Source of the DNA: a virus
Virus record (IMG/VR): IMGVR_UViG_3300021963_000730
Span: 1-22,049 of that record
Reading direction: 5' to 3' (one strand)
DNA length: 22,049 bases
Below the pieces are notes generated by a model. It ran no database searches, had not been told where the DNA came from, and saw nothing but the letters and a program-made list of their open reading frames with translations. A program made the translations under genes and the position numbers. Shown here in pieces: positions 6,158 to 13,133 of this stretch (its first letter is position 1; the number at the start of each line of letters is the position of its first letter).

Positions 6158-6492
6158 TAAACGCTATACCTCGCTGAATACTTCAATGCATCTACTAGTC
6201 TGTCTAAAGCTTCTTTAACTGAGTAATAAATGTTCTTTTTATTGTTGTTTACCGTTCCAGCCTTATCTTTGGCAATAGTTGAGTAAAATGAAGCTAAAAT
6301 GGCAAGTTTGGCACTGATTGCCTGCAATTCAATAATCAGCATAGGAGCCTTTGCAGATGGCACCTCTGGATTCATTATTAGCTTTACCAAGATCGCTAGT
6401 GCTCTATCCAACTGATCGTCAGACATAAACTCATGCATATCATTAAACTCTGTTATCTCGCTTATAAGCTCTAAAGTATTCTTATCACTCAT
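6157..6492 (-). CDS. Helical protein of unknown function in the recombination operon
   Basis: A 111-residue protein predicted to be almost wholly alpha-helical, with an acidic N-terminal half and a basic C-terminal half. No catalytic motif, Cys cluster, signal peptide or membrane segment stands out; the section LIIELQAISAKLAILASFYSTIA is amphipathic rather than clearly membrane-spanning. It overlaps the upstream gene by eight bases and its TAA overlaps the Cas4-like start by one. The position between two candidate nucleases suggests a partner or accessory role in recombination, but the sequence does not show this. Confidence 0.7.
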   Translation of the reverse strand: MSDKNTLELISEITEFNDMHEFMSDDQLDRALAILVKLIMNPEVPSAKAPMLIIELQAISAKLAILASFYSTIAKDKAGTVNNNKKNIYYSVKEALDRLVDALKYSARYSV

Positions 6493-6793
6493 TGTGTGTC
6501 TCCCAACATTCGATTAATTGCTCTAATAACGCCCACTCAATTACTGCAAGTCTTGTTTTGGCGCCTTCTGAACCAAGTACAAGTTTAAGTACTGGGCTCT
6601 TATCCCGACTAACTTTAAAAGTATCTGTACAAATCTTAGCCCACATATCTTTTGAAATAGAGATTGATTTAGAATACTCTTTATAATCCACTACAAAATT
6701 ATGCCAAATGGAATCGCCTTTTTGGTAATCGCCACGACCAGAATTTTTTTGTCCTTTTGCTCCATCACGCTTTATCTCTGCTCTTTCTGACAT
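6485..6793 (-). CDS. Putative PD-(D/E)XK-fold nuclease or resolvase-like protein
   Basis: A 102-residue basic protein. After a Gly/Lys-rich start (AKGQKNSGRGDYQKGD, residues 12-27), VVDYKEYSKS (34-43) supplies a D-x-K(-E) pair, followed by SISISKDMWAKICTDTFKV and PVLKLVLG, then RLAVIEWALLEQLIE. A Gly-Asp, then a beta strand ending in (D/E)-x-K, a Ser-rich turn, a helix with W-x-K-I, a strand after Pro and a final strand-helix is the usual layout of small phage restriction-endonuclease-fold proteins. The acidic pair is less canonical than in the Cas4-like gene, so activity is unsure. TAATG coupling links it to the zinc-ribbon gene upstream. Confidence 0.6.
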   Translation of the reverse strand: MSERAEIKRDGAKGQKNSGRGDYQKGDSIWHNFVVDYKEYSKSISISKDMWAKICTDTFKVSRDKSPVLKLVLGSEGAKTRLAVIEWALLEQLIECWETHNE

Positions 6794-6999
6794 TATTTAA
6801 ACGGAACTGACGAGACATGACCTTTACTGCAGGTCCACGTGAGCCTTTCCTCTTTGTGTTTAAAAAATGCAGAGTAGACTTCTTGACCACATTCTTGACA
6901 CTCAAACGTGCCTCCAGCAACTGGAAGATCTTGATCAAAAGCTAACTCTGTCTTGGGATCTGGTGCAGCATCTTTTATAAAATCATTAAGATCTGGCAT
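6793..6999 (-). CDS. Zinc-ribbon protein after recA
   Basis: 68 residues. An acidic N-terminal half (residues 1-27) precedes FECQECGQEV (Cys34, Cys37) and a second site WTCSKGHVS (C-x3-H near 57-61), a C2-CH zinc ribbon on a short beta hairpin. ATG 6999 overlaps the recA 3' end by 14 bases, and its stop overlaps the next start by one. It is co-transcribed with recA, so a link to recombination or DNA binding is reasonable but unproven. Confidence 0.68.
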   Translation of the reverse strand: MPDLNDFIKDAAPDPKTELAFDQDLPVAGGTFECQECGQEVYSAFFKHKEERLTWTCSKGHVSSVPFK

Positions 7000-7984
7000 A
7001 AATTTTCTCCTTTAAACTTTTTACTACTTTTGGATTATCTTTAAGGTACTGAACTGCTTTAGCACGTCCTTGAAATCTTTCTTCTCCAATAGTATACCAG
7101 GCTCCACCTTTTTCAATTAAGCCATACATCTCTGCAACATCTAATGTTTCTCCAACACCATCTATACCAATAGTTTCCCCTTGGTAGTAAAAGTCGTATT
7201 GTCCTGATAGATTTGGGGGGCCTTGTTTGTTGTAATCAATAATCCAATTAACTGGTCTTCCGACTCTTTGTTCAATAATTTTGTCGCCAACTTTAACGCC
7301 AGCTTTAATAGCATTAGCTTCAGCTTCAGAAGACCAGAGCTTGACGACAGTGGTTGAAAAGAACTTGACTGCCATGCCACCTGTGGGGATGTGTGAAGCA
7401 TGCATAGATCCAAACTGATTTCGTTGCTGTGAGATGAGAACAAGTAGTGTGTTTTTGTTTGCATAATTTAACATTTTGACCGCATGGGTCATATCCTTTG
7501 CTTCTGCTCCAATTTGTTTTGTATCTTCTAACTTCTTCAAGTCAGTGCTATCTTTTTCAAAATAGATGGCAGGTAGCAGTGCCGAAATTGAGTCTACAAC
7601 AATAATGTCAACGTTTGCTTCCATTAACTGCGTAGCAATATCAACCATATCATTTATTGATTTGGCTGGAGAATAAATCAATTGACTTGAGTCAACACCA
7701 AGTAGCTCTGACCACGCTGGATCATAGGAATCTTCTGCGTCAATCCATGCACAAGTCTTTCCTTCTTTTTGTGCTAAAGCAATCATCTGCAAACAAAATG
7801 AAGACTTACCAGCAGATTTATTTCCCCATACTAAAACTTGTCTTCCGTATCCAAATCCACCTTTAGTGGCAAGGGTCAGGCCTACGCTAGGGGTTGGCTG
7901 CTTTTGATTATCTATTTCTGTTGCAATTTGTACTCTCTTGCGAGTTTTTGGGTCTAGCCCAGCTAAAATTTCTTCAATGTTCAT
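6986..7984 (-). CDS. recA: RecA-type recombinase
   Basis: Strand-exchange ATPase of 332 residues, slightly shorter than bacterial RecA. Walker A GNKSAGKSS at 54-62; catalytic Glu84 in IDAEDSYDP; Walker B VDIIVVDS ending at Asp131; the L1 region with FEKDSTDLK near 142-150; L2 with ISQQRNQFGSM and PTGGMAVKFFS at about 184-210, matching the Q-x-R-x-x-x-G and GG-x-A-x-K-F signatures; and a C-terminal domain with the GAWY and FQGRAKAVQYL motifs typical of RecA. It lacks the long acidic tail of bacterial RecA. Start ATG 7984 follows a purine-rich AGAAAGAG and its own extended -10 promoter at 8009-8037. Probably drives phage recombination and recombination-dependent replication. Confidence 0.94.
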   Translation of the reverse strand: MNIEEILAGLDPKTRKRVQIATEIDNQKQPTPSVGLTLATKGGFGYGRQVLVWGNKSAGKSSFCLQMIALAQKEGKTCAWIDAEDSYDPAWSELLGVDSSQLIYSPAKSINDMVDIATQLMEANVDIIVVDSISALLPAIYFEKDSTDLKKLEDTKQIGAEAKDMTHAVKMLNYANKNTLLVLISQQRNQFGSMHASHIPTGGMAVKFFSTTVVKLWSSEAEANAIKAGVKVGDKIIEQRVGRPVNWIIDYNKQGPPNLSGQYDFYYQGETIGIDGVGETLDVAEMYGLIEKGGAWYTIGEERFQGRAKAVQYLKDNPKVVKSLKEKIYARS

Positions 7985-8008
7985 TTGAACTCTTTCTATT
8001 ATCTAGAT

Positions 8009-8037
8009 AGTATACCATTAAAACAAATTGCCGTGAA
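8009..8037 (-). promoter_or_regulatory. Extended -10 promoter of recA
   Basis: TGG-TATACT (8017-8009) with TTCACG as -35 (8037-8032) at 17 bases. The upstream gene's stop TAA abuts the TGG extension. A 10-bp palindrome TATCTAGATA (8000-8009) covers the predicted start site and could be an operator. The leader is about 18 bases. Confidence 0.55.
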
Positions 8038-8422
8038 GTCTTGGTCTTCCTCTATTTTTATCAACTTTAAAGTCTAGGACATCATCTAAAGAATCTTCTA
8101 CTGTGCCCATCTTTTTTAGAGCAGCATATACATCTAGCAATCTAATTAAAACATCTGCCATCTCTTCAACAATTTCACGGCTGCCTTTATCTTTTCTAAT
8201 TGCTTCTAGTATCTCTGTTACCTCTGAGTGTACTAAGGCAAGCTTGTTTCCAATCTTATCAAAGTTGTGCTCCCCATCCCAGAAACCCTTTTCAATTGCA
8301 GATTCGTGAAGAACTGATGCTAACTCATCTAGGCCATGGTCTAAAAGAATGCTTGATGCTGTTTGTGTAGTTTTCTCTGCATTTGCTGGCACTCTAAAAT
8401 TATCTGTCTTAATTACTCCCAT
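8018..8422 (-). CDS. MazG-like nucleoside triphosphate pyrophosphohydrolase
   Basis: A 134-residue all-alpha NTP-PPase. The metal-binding motif E-x-x-E is Glu67/Glu70 (HSEVTEILEAIR), and the second is EEMADVLIRLLD (Glu87, Asp90), spaced as in MazG/dUTPase-2-like enzymes. Upstream helices (LDELASVLHESAIEKGFW) fit the family's helix 1 with its E...KGFW. It would hydrolyse (d)NTPs or an alarmone to monophosphates; phage MazG proteins may counter host starvation signals or clean the nucleotide pool, but the substrate cannot be told here. ATG 8422 has AGGGG six bases upstream and overlaps the previous gene by 14 bases. A basic C-terminal tail with NRGRPRLHG is beyond the usual core. Confidence 0.85.
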   Translation of the reverse strand: MGVIKTDNFRVPANAEKTTQTASSILLDHGLDELASVLHESAIEKGFWDGEHNFDKIGNKLALVHSEVTEILEAIRKDKGSREIVEEMADVLIRLLDVYAALKKMGTVEDSLDDVLDFKVDKNRGRPRLHGNLF

Positions 8423-8612
8423 TTGGATCCCCTAACGAAATTGTAAATGTATTGTTTCCTTCATTATAAGAAACAATAAGTCCAGTATCTTCATCTGCTG
8501 GATTAAGAACCATATCTGAAGGAACTTCAATAGAATGAATTGTCTTCAATATTGCAACCAATAGAGACGTTACGTTAATCTCTTGTGAAATCTCTGTTAC
8601 TTCTTCACTCAT
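8409..8612 (-). CDS. Small acidic protein of unknown function
   Basis: 67 residues. The ATG at 8612 is chosen over the one at 8618 because AGGAG lies six bases before it, whereas it would abut the other directly. A helix (INVTSLLVAILKTIHS) is followed by two or three beta strands (GLIVSYNEG, NTFTISLGD). It overlaps both neighbours by 8 and 14 bases, so it is part of the same transcript as dnaE and the MazG-like gene. No family recognised. Confidence 0.65.
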   Translation of the reverse strand: MSEEVTEISQEINVTSLLVAILKTIHSIEVPSDMVLNPADEDTGLIVSYNEGNNTFTISLGDPNGSN

Positions 8613-8844
8613 TTGCATCTCCTACATATATAGCTATATCCTTGTTGTTTTTTAACCATTCAAATGTTTTCATAAGCATTTCTCTTGTTTCACAATTTGA
8701 GCAACCGTCAAATGGCTGATACGGCTCCCAATCTTTTGCAACTTCATCTTCATCATAAAGAGTGTTATAGCATTGCTCCATGTGATAAATCAAAGAGTCT
8801 TCTAGGTCTTTGGCCTCTTCTTCTGTCATTATAACTTCAATCAT
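8605..8844 (-). CDS. Small acidic protein downstream of dnaE
   Basis: 79 residues, strongly acidic, with helices MTEEEAKDLEDSLIYHMEQCYNT in two halves and a FDGCSNCETREMLM section whose C-x-x-C may be half a metal site. ATG 8844 overlaps the dnaE stop (ATGA) and has AAAGGA upstream; the Met at residue 6 is a second possible start. Function unknown. It may be too acidic to bind DNA and could be a protein partner. Confidence 0.66.
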   Translation of the reverse strand: MIEVIMTEEEAKDLEDSLIYHMEQCYNTLYDEDEVAKDWEPYQPFDGCSNCETREMLMKTFEWLKNNKDIAIYVGDANE

Positions 8845-11800
8845 TTTATTTCCTTTACCATAAGTGTTCCGTCATCTAGCTTGGACAAAACTACATCACA
8901 AGCCATTCCTTCTCTAAGTTTGGCTAAAGCTATCTTGTACATAGTTGAAAAAACAATAGCTCTTGTCAGTTCCTTATCTTTATTTGTAAAGACTATATGA
9001 GCCATTGTCTTGCCAGCTTTAGTTTTATATGGAGTAAAATTAAGAACCATATATTTATCTTCTGGAATGTTATCATATTCTTTACGATATAGATAGTCTA
9101 CAAACAAGTCTTCGCTGTCTTCTTTTGTTTCAGAAACCTTAACATAACGTGCAATTCTATTGTCTCCGACCAAAACAAAATACATCTGTCCCACTTCAAT
9201 TTGAGTCTGCTCTGTATGAAAAAGGCCAATTGATCCAGTTTCATCCACCAACTCAATTCTTGCCCAGCCAGTTCCACGCTTTATGGCCTTGACCATTCCA
9301 AACATTACAAAGGAACCAAGGTCGTCAAACTCTTCAATAGGTCTTGCTTGCGCTTTAATTCTTGGCGGCAGATCTTGCAAATTAAACTGCGGTATACCAA
9401 GATACTCGTAAAAACTTTCTTGCTCTAATCCTGTTCTTGGATTGTCTTTAAAAGCTGCTGCCCCAATAGCATTAAGAGCCCCAATAGCACGGCTATTAAC
9501 GCCGCTGTTTTTAACAGAGCTTTTTTCCATGAAGTCTTCATAGGTTAAATACGGCCTTCCTTTTATTATTTTGCTTCCGATATTGTCTGATATATATTTT
9601 ACATCTGCAAGCCCAAACCTCATAGAATCTTTCTGTAAAGAAAAATCAATTTCTGATTCGTTAATATGCGGAAGTAAAACTTTTAAACCAAGTCTTTTGG
9701 ACTCAATTAAATACTCTGTTCTTGCATCTGTGTCAGTTTCATTTTTAAGAATTGCAAACATAAACTCTAATGGGTAATATGTTTTAAGCCATGCAGTATA
9801 AAAGGATACCATAGAGTATGCAACAGCGTGAGAACGGTTGAAAGAGTACCCAGCGTGAGCTTCAAAGGTGTGCCACAGGTCTTCAGCCTGCTTTTTAGAA
9901 ATGTGCTTTGAGGCTCCAGAAACAAACTTGTCCTTGAACTGGTCAAACTCTTTTGCATCTTTCTTCTTACCAATGATCTTGCGTACCTTATCTGCTTCTG
10001 ACCAAGACATTCCGCCAAGGTGTACGCATGCCTGCATAACCTGCTCTTGATAAATAATAACTCCATAAGTATTCTCTGTAAAAGGTCTCATAATTGGATG
10101 CGTATAGTCAACGGCTTCTCTACCATGTTTACGGTTAATGTATGCAGCGCCAACAGTATTCATTGCTCCAGGTCTAACCAATGCATTGGATGCAACAAGG
10201 TCTTCAAACTTATCTATGCCCATCTTTATAAGCAGGTTTGTGTATGGAGTTGCTTCAGCCTGAAACACGCCCTTTGTATACCCTTGATTCAAATTCTTAT
10301 AAACGTTTTCATCTTCAAGCTCTAGCTCGCTAAGAATAATATCTTTGCCATATCTATCCTTGATTGAGGATAATGTATCTGACATAATAGAAAGAGCTTT
10401 TAAGCCCAGTGCATCCATCTTAATTAAGCCAATGTCTGCAACTGCTTCCATCTCGTAAGCAACAACTGGAATTCTTCCAGAGACCTTGTCCTTTGGATCT
10501 TCACGAGTTTCAATTGGAGCATAGTTTCTTAGATCATCTTTTGCTACAACAACTCCAGCAGCGTGAACTCCAGTACTTCTAATTCTTCCACGCCATCTTT
10601 CCGCAAGCCAACCTACCTCTGGATACTTCATTCTAAATTCTTTTGTATTTGGAGAATCCATATAATCTTCAAAAGTATCTACCTGCTTAAGTGCACGGTT
10701 AACTTCCTGTAGAGGAATCATAAATACACGAGCAGCATCACGAACCACACCCTTATCTTTAAAATAAGTAAATGTAGAAATAGAAGCAACGTTTTTAAAG
10801 CGCTTCTTTAAATAGTCTTTTACTTCTTTACGACGTCTGTCCTCAAAGTCCGTATCAATATCTGGAAAGTCATTTCTTTCTGGATTAATAAAGCGAAAGA
10901 ATAGAAGATCGTATTTAATTGGGTCAACATCTGTAATACCTAATGTATAACAAACTAAAGATCCAGCAGCAGAGCCACGGCCTGGCCCAACCTTAATTCC
11001 TTGGTCTTTAGCCCAGTTAATCATATCTGAAACAATCAAGAAGTATGAGGCAAAATTCTTGTCCTTGATAACTCCTAGCTCTTCGTCTAAACGGTCCTTA
11101 TAGACCCCTTCAGAGGCTTTTCCGAGCCTTTCCAGCCCTGCCTGGGCCAACTCCCTAAGCTGTTTATCTGCATTAGTCTTTGGAACGGGAAGCAGGTCTA
11201 GACCTTGGTGGAATGAATATTCCTCAACTTGGTCTGAAATATGAACAGTATTATCATATATATCCGTTCTTGTAATACCTTGTTTGTTAAACTCAGCAGA
11301 CATTTCTTCTCTGCTCATAATATACAAATCTAAATGCTCAAATGATATTCTGCGGTCAGGCCAAAGATAATTAAATCTATCAAACATATTGTCAAACGTA
11401 CGTGACTTATCAAAATCTAGTTCTTTATTTACTTTAGGGGAAGTTGAAAGGATAAGCATTGCTTCTTCAAAAACCCGCTCTTCTTCTTTAGAGAAGTGTG
11501 CATCAGAAGTTGCAACTGGACGAATTCCATTTTCATCTGCAAGTTCAAGAAGCTTTTTGTTTATCTCAGGTGGGTTTCCTGGTTGAACCTCAACATAGAA
11601 GTTGTCTCCAAAATTTGTCTTAAACCATTTAAGCATCATCTTGGCATCATTAAATTCATTTTTTTCAATTGCTTTTGTAATTAATCCGTTTAGGCACCCA
11701 GACAAAATAATTATGTCTTCGCCAAACTCTTTTAGAATTTCTCTGTCAATACGTGGCTTATGATAAAAGCCTTCTGTCCAAGCAAGTTCTTGAAGTTTAT

Positions 11801-12113
11801 TAATATTGTTTAGCCCGTTTTGATTCTTTGCAAGCAATATAATATGGTTGTACGCCTGAATTGTTTTATCTGTTTTAGATGATCGGTCAAATCTATCTGT
11901 TGGTGAAATATACGCCTCTACTCCAAGTATAGGCTTCATTCCCAATTCCTTTGCAGCAATCTGCATGTCTCTATGAGAAGATAGGGTTCCGTGATCTGTA
12001 ACAGCTAAGGATGTCTGTCCTAAATCTTTTGCAGCCTGAAGCAACTCTTTTGGTGAGTTATATCCGTCCATAAGGCTATAAAAGCTATGAACATGAAGGT
12101 GTGTAAAATTCAT
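8841..12113 (-). CDS. dnaE: DNA polymerase III alpha subunit (C-family replicative polymerase) with PHP domain
   Basis: Replicative polymerase of 1090 residues, similar in size to bacterial DnaE. The N-terminal PHP domain has HLHVHS at 5-10, a TDHG motif, GVEAY, LSGCL and ATSDAH, so the metal ligands look intact and it may proofread. The polymerase active site acids are Asp418 and Asp420 in PDIDTDFE and Asp567 in IKMDALGLK. A GPGRGSAAGS motif near 375, YQEQVMQ and FNRSHAVAYS follow. The C-terminal part contains an OB-fold-like stretch (FGMVKAIKRGTGWARIEL). The ATG at 12113 is preferred to 12131 because it forms a TAATG junction and gives the family's usual N terminus. No clamp or loader gene is in the window, so the host's are probably used. 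Confidence 0.95.
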   Translation of the reverse strand: MNFTHLHVHSFYSLMDGYNSPKELLQAAKDLGQTSLAVTDHGTLSSHRDMQIAAKELGMKPILGVEAYISPTDRFDRSSKTDKTIQAYNHIILLAKNQNGLNNINKLQELAWTEGFYHKPRIDREILKEFGEDIIILSGCLNGLITKAIEKNEFNDAKMMLKWFKTNFGDNFYVEVQPGNPPEINKKLLELADENGIRPVATSDAHFSKEEERVFEEAMLILSTSPKVNKELDFDKSRTFDNMFDRFNYLWPDRRISFEHLDLYIMSREEMSAEFNKQGITRTDIYDNTVHISDQVEEYSFHQGLDLLPVPKTNADKQLRELAQAGLERLGKASEGVYKDRLDEELGVIKDKNFASYFLIVSDMINWAKDQGIKVGPGRGSAAGSLVCYTLGITDVDPIKYDLLFFRFINPERNDFPDIDTDFEDRRRKEVKDYLKKRFKNVASISTFTYFKDKGVVRDAARVFMIPLQEVNRALKQVDTFEDYMDSPNTKEFRMKYPEVGWLAERWRGRIRSTGVHAAGVVVAKDDLRNYAPIETREDPKDKVSGRIPVVAYEMEAVADIGLIKMDALGLKALSIMSDTLSSIKDRYGKDIILSELELEDENVYKNLNQGYTKGVFQAEATPYTNLLIKMGIDKFEDLVASNALVRPGAMNTVGAAYINRKHGREAVDYTHPIMRPFTENTYGVIIYQEQVMQACVHLGGMSWSEADKVRKIIGKKKDAKEFDQFKDKFVSGASKHISKKQAEDLWHTFEAHAGYSFNRSHAVAYSMVSFYTAWLKTYYPLEFMFAILKNETDTDARTEYLIESKRLGLKVLLPHINESEIDFSLQKDSMRFGLADVKYISDNIGSKIIKGRPYLTYEDFMEKSSVKNSGVNSRAIGALNAIGAAAFKDNPRTGLEQESFYEYLGIPQFNLQDLPPRIKAQARPIEEFDDLGSFVMFGMVKAIKRGTGWARIELVDETGSIGLFHTEQTQIEVGQMYFVLVGDNRIARYVKVSETKEDSEDLFVDYLYRKEYDNIPEDKYMVLNFTPYKTKAGKTMAHIVFTNKDKELTRAIVFSTMYKIALAKLREGMACDVVLSKLDDGTLMVKEIK

Positions 12114-12319
12114 TAGTACCCGCCCAAGCATTCATTTCTAGTATGATAAAGTCTAATCTTTGTCATAGTTTTTTTATTTGGTGCATATAAATCTTCCTTG
12201 CAACATCCACATTCCATATGCCATTCTCTAGCAAAGAAGTCGTACAGCATCCCTTTATAGTCTTTATATTTGTTAGCAACAAATGTATCGAATGGGTCTG
12301 GGATATCATATGTGTTCAT
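12113..12319 (-). CDS. Small Cys-containing protein upstream of dnaE
   Basis: 68 residues, aromatic-rich N-terminal half (YDIPDPFDTFVANKYKDYKG) and a Cys cluster HMECGCCKED near 34-42 with a lone Cys near 64; a small zinc site is possible. No Shine-Dalgarno is seen: the ATG is six bases after a TAGAAT box, so the mRNA is probably leaderless. Its TAA overlaps the dnaE ATG, coupling the two. I do not recognise it; as first gene of the dnaE transcript it may aid replication or only set dnaE translation. Confidence 0.7.
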   Translation of the reverse strand: MNTYDIPDPFDTFVANKYKDYKGMLYDFFAREWHMECGCCKEDLYAPNKKTMTKIRLYHTRNECLGGY

Positions 12320-12325
12320 CTTGCT

Positions 12326-12354
12326 ATTCTACTAAATAACTTAGGGCCAGTCAA
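12326..12354 (-). promoter_or_regulatory. Promoter of the dnaE transcript, leaderless geometry
   Basis: TTGACT (12354-12349), 17-base spacer, TAGAAT (12331-12326), then AGCAAG and the ATG at 12319. The distances are identical to those of the terS promoter. The -35 box is formed by the loop and descending arm of the hairpin at 12343-12366. Confidence 0.7.
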
Positions 12355-12366
12355 TAGACTGGCCCC
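12343..12366 (-). terminator. Strong hairpin after ssb, probable weak terminator
   Basis: Arms GGGGCCAGTC and GACTGGCCCT pair over 10 bp (one G-U) around a four-base loop, 12 bases after the ssb stop. Only an interrupted U-run follows (TAAGTTATTT), so termination is probably partial; it may instead protect the ssb mRNA 3' end. It overlaps the next -35 box. Confidence 0.55.
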
Positions 12367-12378
12367 AGTTATAAATAA

Positions 12379-13053
12379 TTACCACTCTAAATTGCTACCA
12401 GTGGATTCTGAGCCTTCGCTCTTATCGTTATCTCCGAAAAGATAGAATGAGTCTTGATCTGCGTATGGCAGGTCACGAACTGCTGTCTTTTCTAGTTCAA
12501 ATATTTCAAGCTTTGATGAATCAAAATCAACTTCATCTTTACCAAGAGGAATGATTGTATAGCTTGTGTCTGTCTTTGTTCCAGAACGCTTAATGCGCCA
12601 AATAAGGTTTGTGATGCTTCCCATTTCACCAGCGTACTCAATAAGTGTTGGTGTAATTGTTTTTCCACTTGAACCTTGTGAAAGAATTGCTACGTATGGC
12701 TCTTCTTTGCCATCATCAATTAATACGTTGATGTATAGGCGTGAGCGGCCTTTCCAGCCAGCCTTAAAGTCTTTACGATGTTGTTCACAACCCCAGCACT
12801 TACCTTGGTCATCAATTGAACACAAAGCCTTGCGACGGTAATCTTTTGGATTTGTGTGTTCTACTGCAATAAAACCGAGACCCAACTTGTCATTGTATGT
12901 TGGAGAGTCTGGATCTAGTTCTTGAAGAAATCTTACCTTTACGCTTTCGCCGTCCTCTAGCTTTACCCAACGACCTTTTACGCTATCTCCACCTGAAGAC
13001 TGTGGCTTATCTAATGTCTTATTTAAATCTTTTAAACCTTTTACAATACCCAT
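12379..13053 (-). CDS. ssb: Single-stranded DNA-binding protein, T4 gp32-like
   Basis: A 224-residue SSB that would coat single strands at the fork and during recombination. A His-Cys3 zinc site is visible: His66, Cys78, Cys86, Cys89 (HTN...LCS...CWGC), nearly the same spacing as T4 gp32 (H-x12-C-x9-C-x2-C). Flanking strands (KVRFLQEL, RLYINVLIDD, EPYVAILSQGSSG) fit the OB fold. The basic N-terminal stretch (VKGLKDLNKTLDK) would serve self-association, and the acidic tail DNDKSEGSESTGS would bind partner proteins. Start ATG 13053 has AAGGAA eight bases upstream. It has its own promoter and a terminator-like hairpin behind it, fitting the high amounts SSB needs. Confidence 0.85.
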   Translation of the reverse strand: MGIVKGLKDLNKTLDKPQSSGGDSVKGRWVKLEDGESVKVRFLQELDPDSPTYNDKLGLGFIAVEHTNPKDYRRKALCSIDDQGKCWGCEQHRKDFKAGWKGRSRLYINVLIDDGKEEPYVAILSQGSSGKTITPTLIEYAGEMGSITNLIWRIKRSGTKTDTSYTIIPLGKDEVDFDSSKLEIFELEKTAVRDLPYADQDSFYLFGDNDKSEGSESTGSNLEW

Positions 13054-13104
13054 AATATATTCCTTTTTCTATGTAGTTGATGGTGTAAATCCATCTGTAT
13101 AACA

Positions 13105-13133
13105 ATTATATCATTACCAGCTAATATATTCAA
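13105..13133 (-). promoter_or_regulatory. Extended -10 promoter of ssb
   Basis: TTGAAT (13133-13128), 17-base spacer ending in TGA, TATAAT (13110-13105). The primase stop TAA directly precedes the TGA extension. The leader is about 45 bases and holds a small 5-bp hairpin (13079-13095) of doubtful meaning. Confidence 0.6.

Noticed and set aside
9767-10066. Open frame on the minus strand inside dnaE in another phase
   Set aside because: It lies fully inside the polymerase frame, and its translation has no recognisable motif.
12114-12131. Longer dnaE start at the ATG at 12131
   Set aside because: It has no ribosome site; the ATG at 12113 gives a TAATG junction and the family's usual N terminus.
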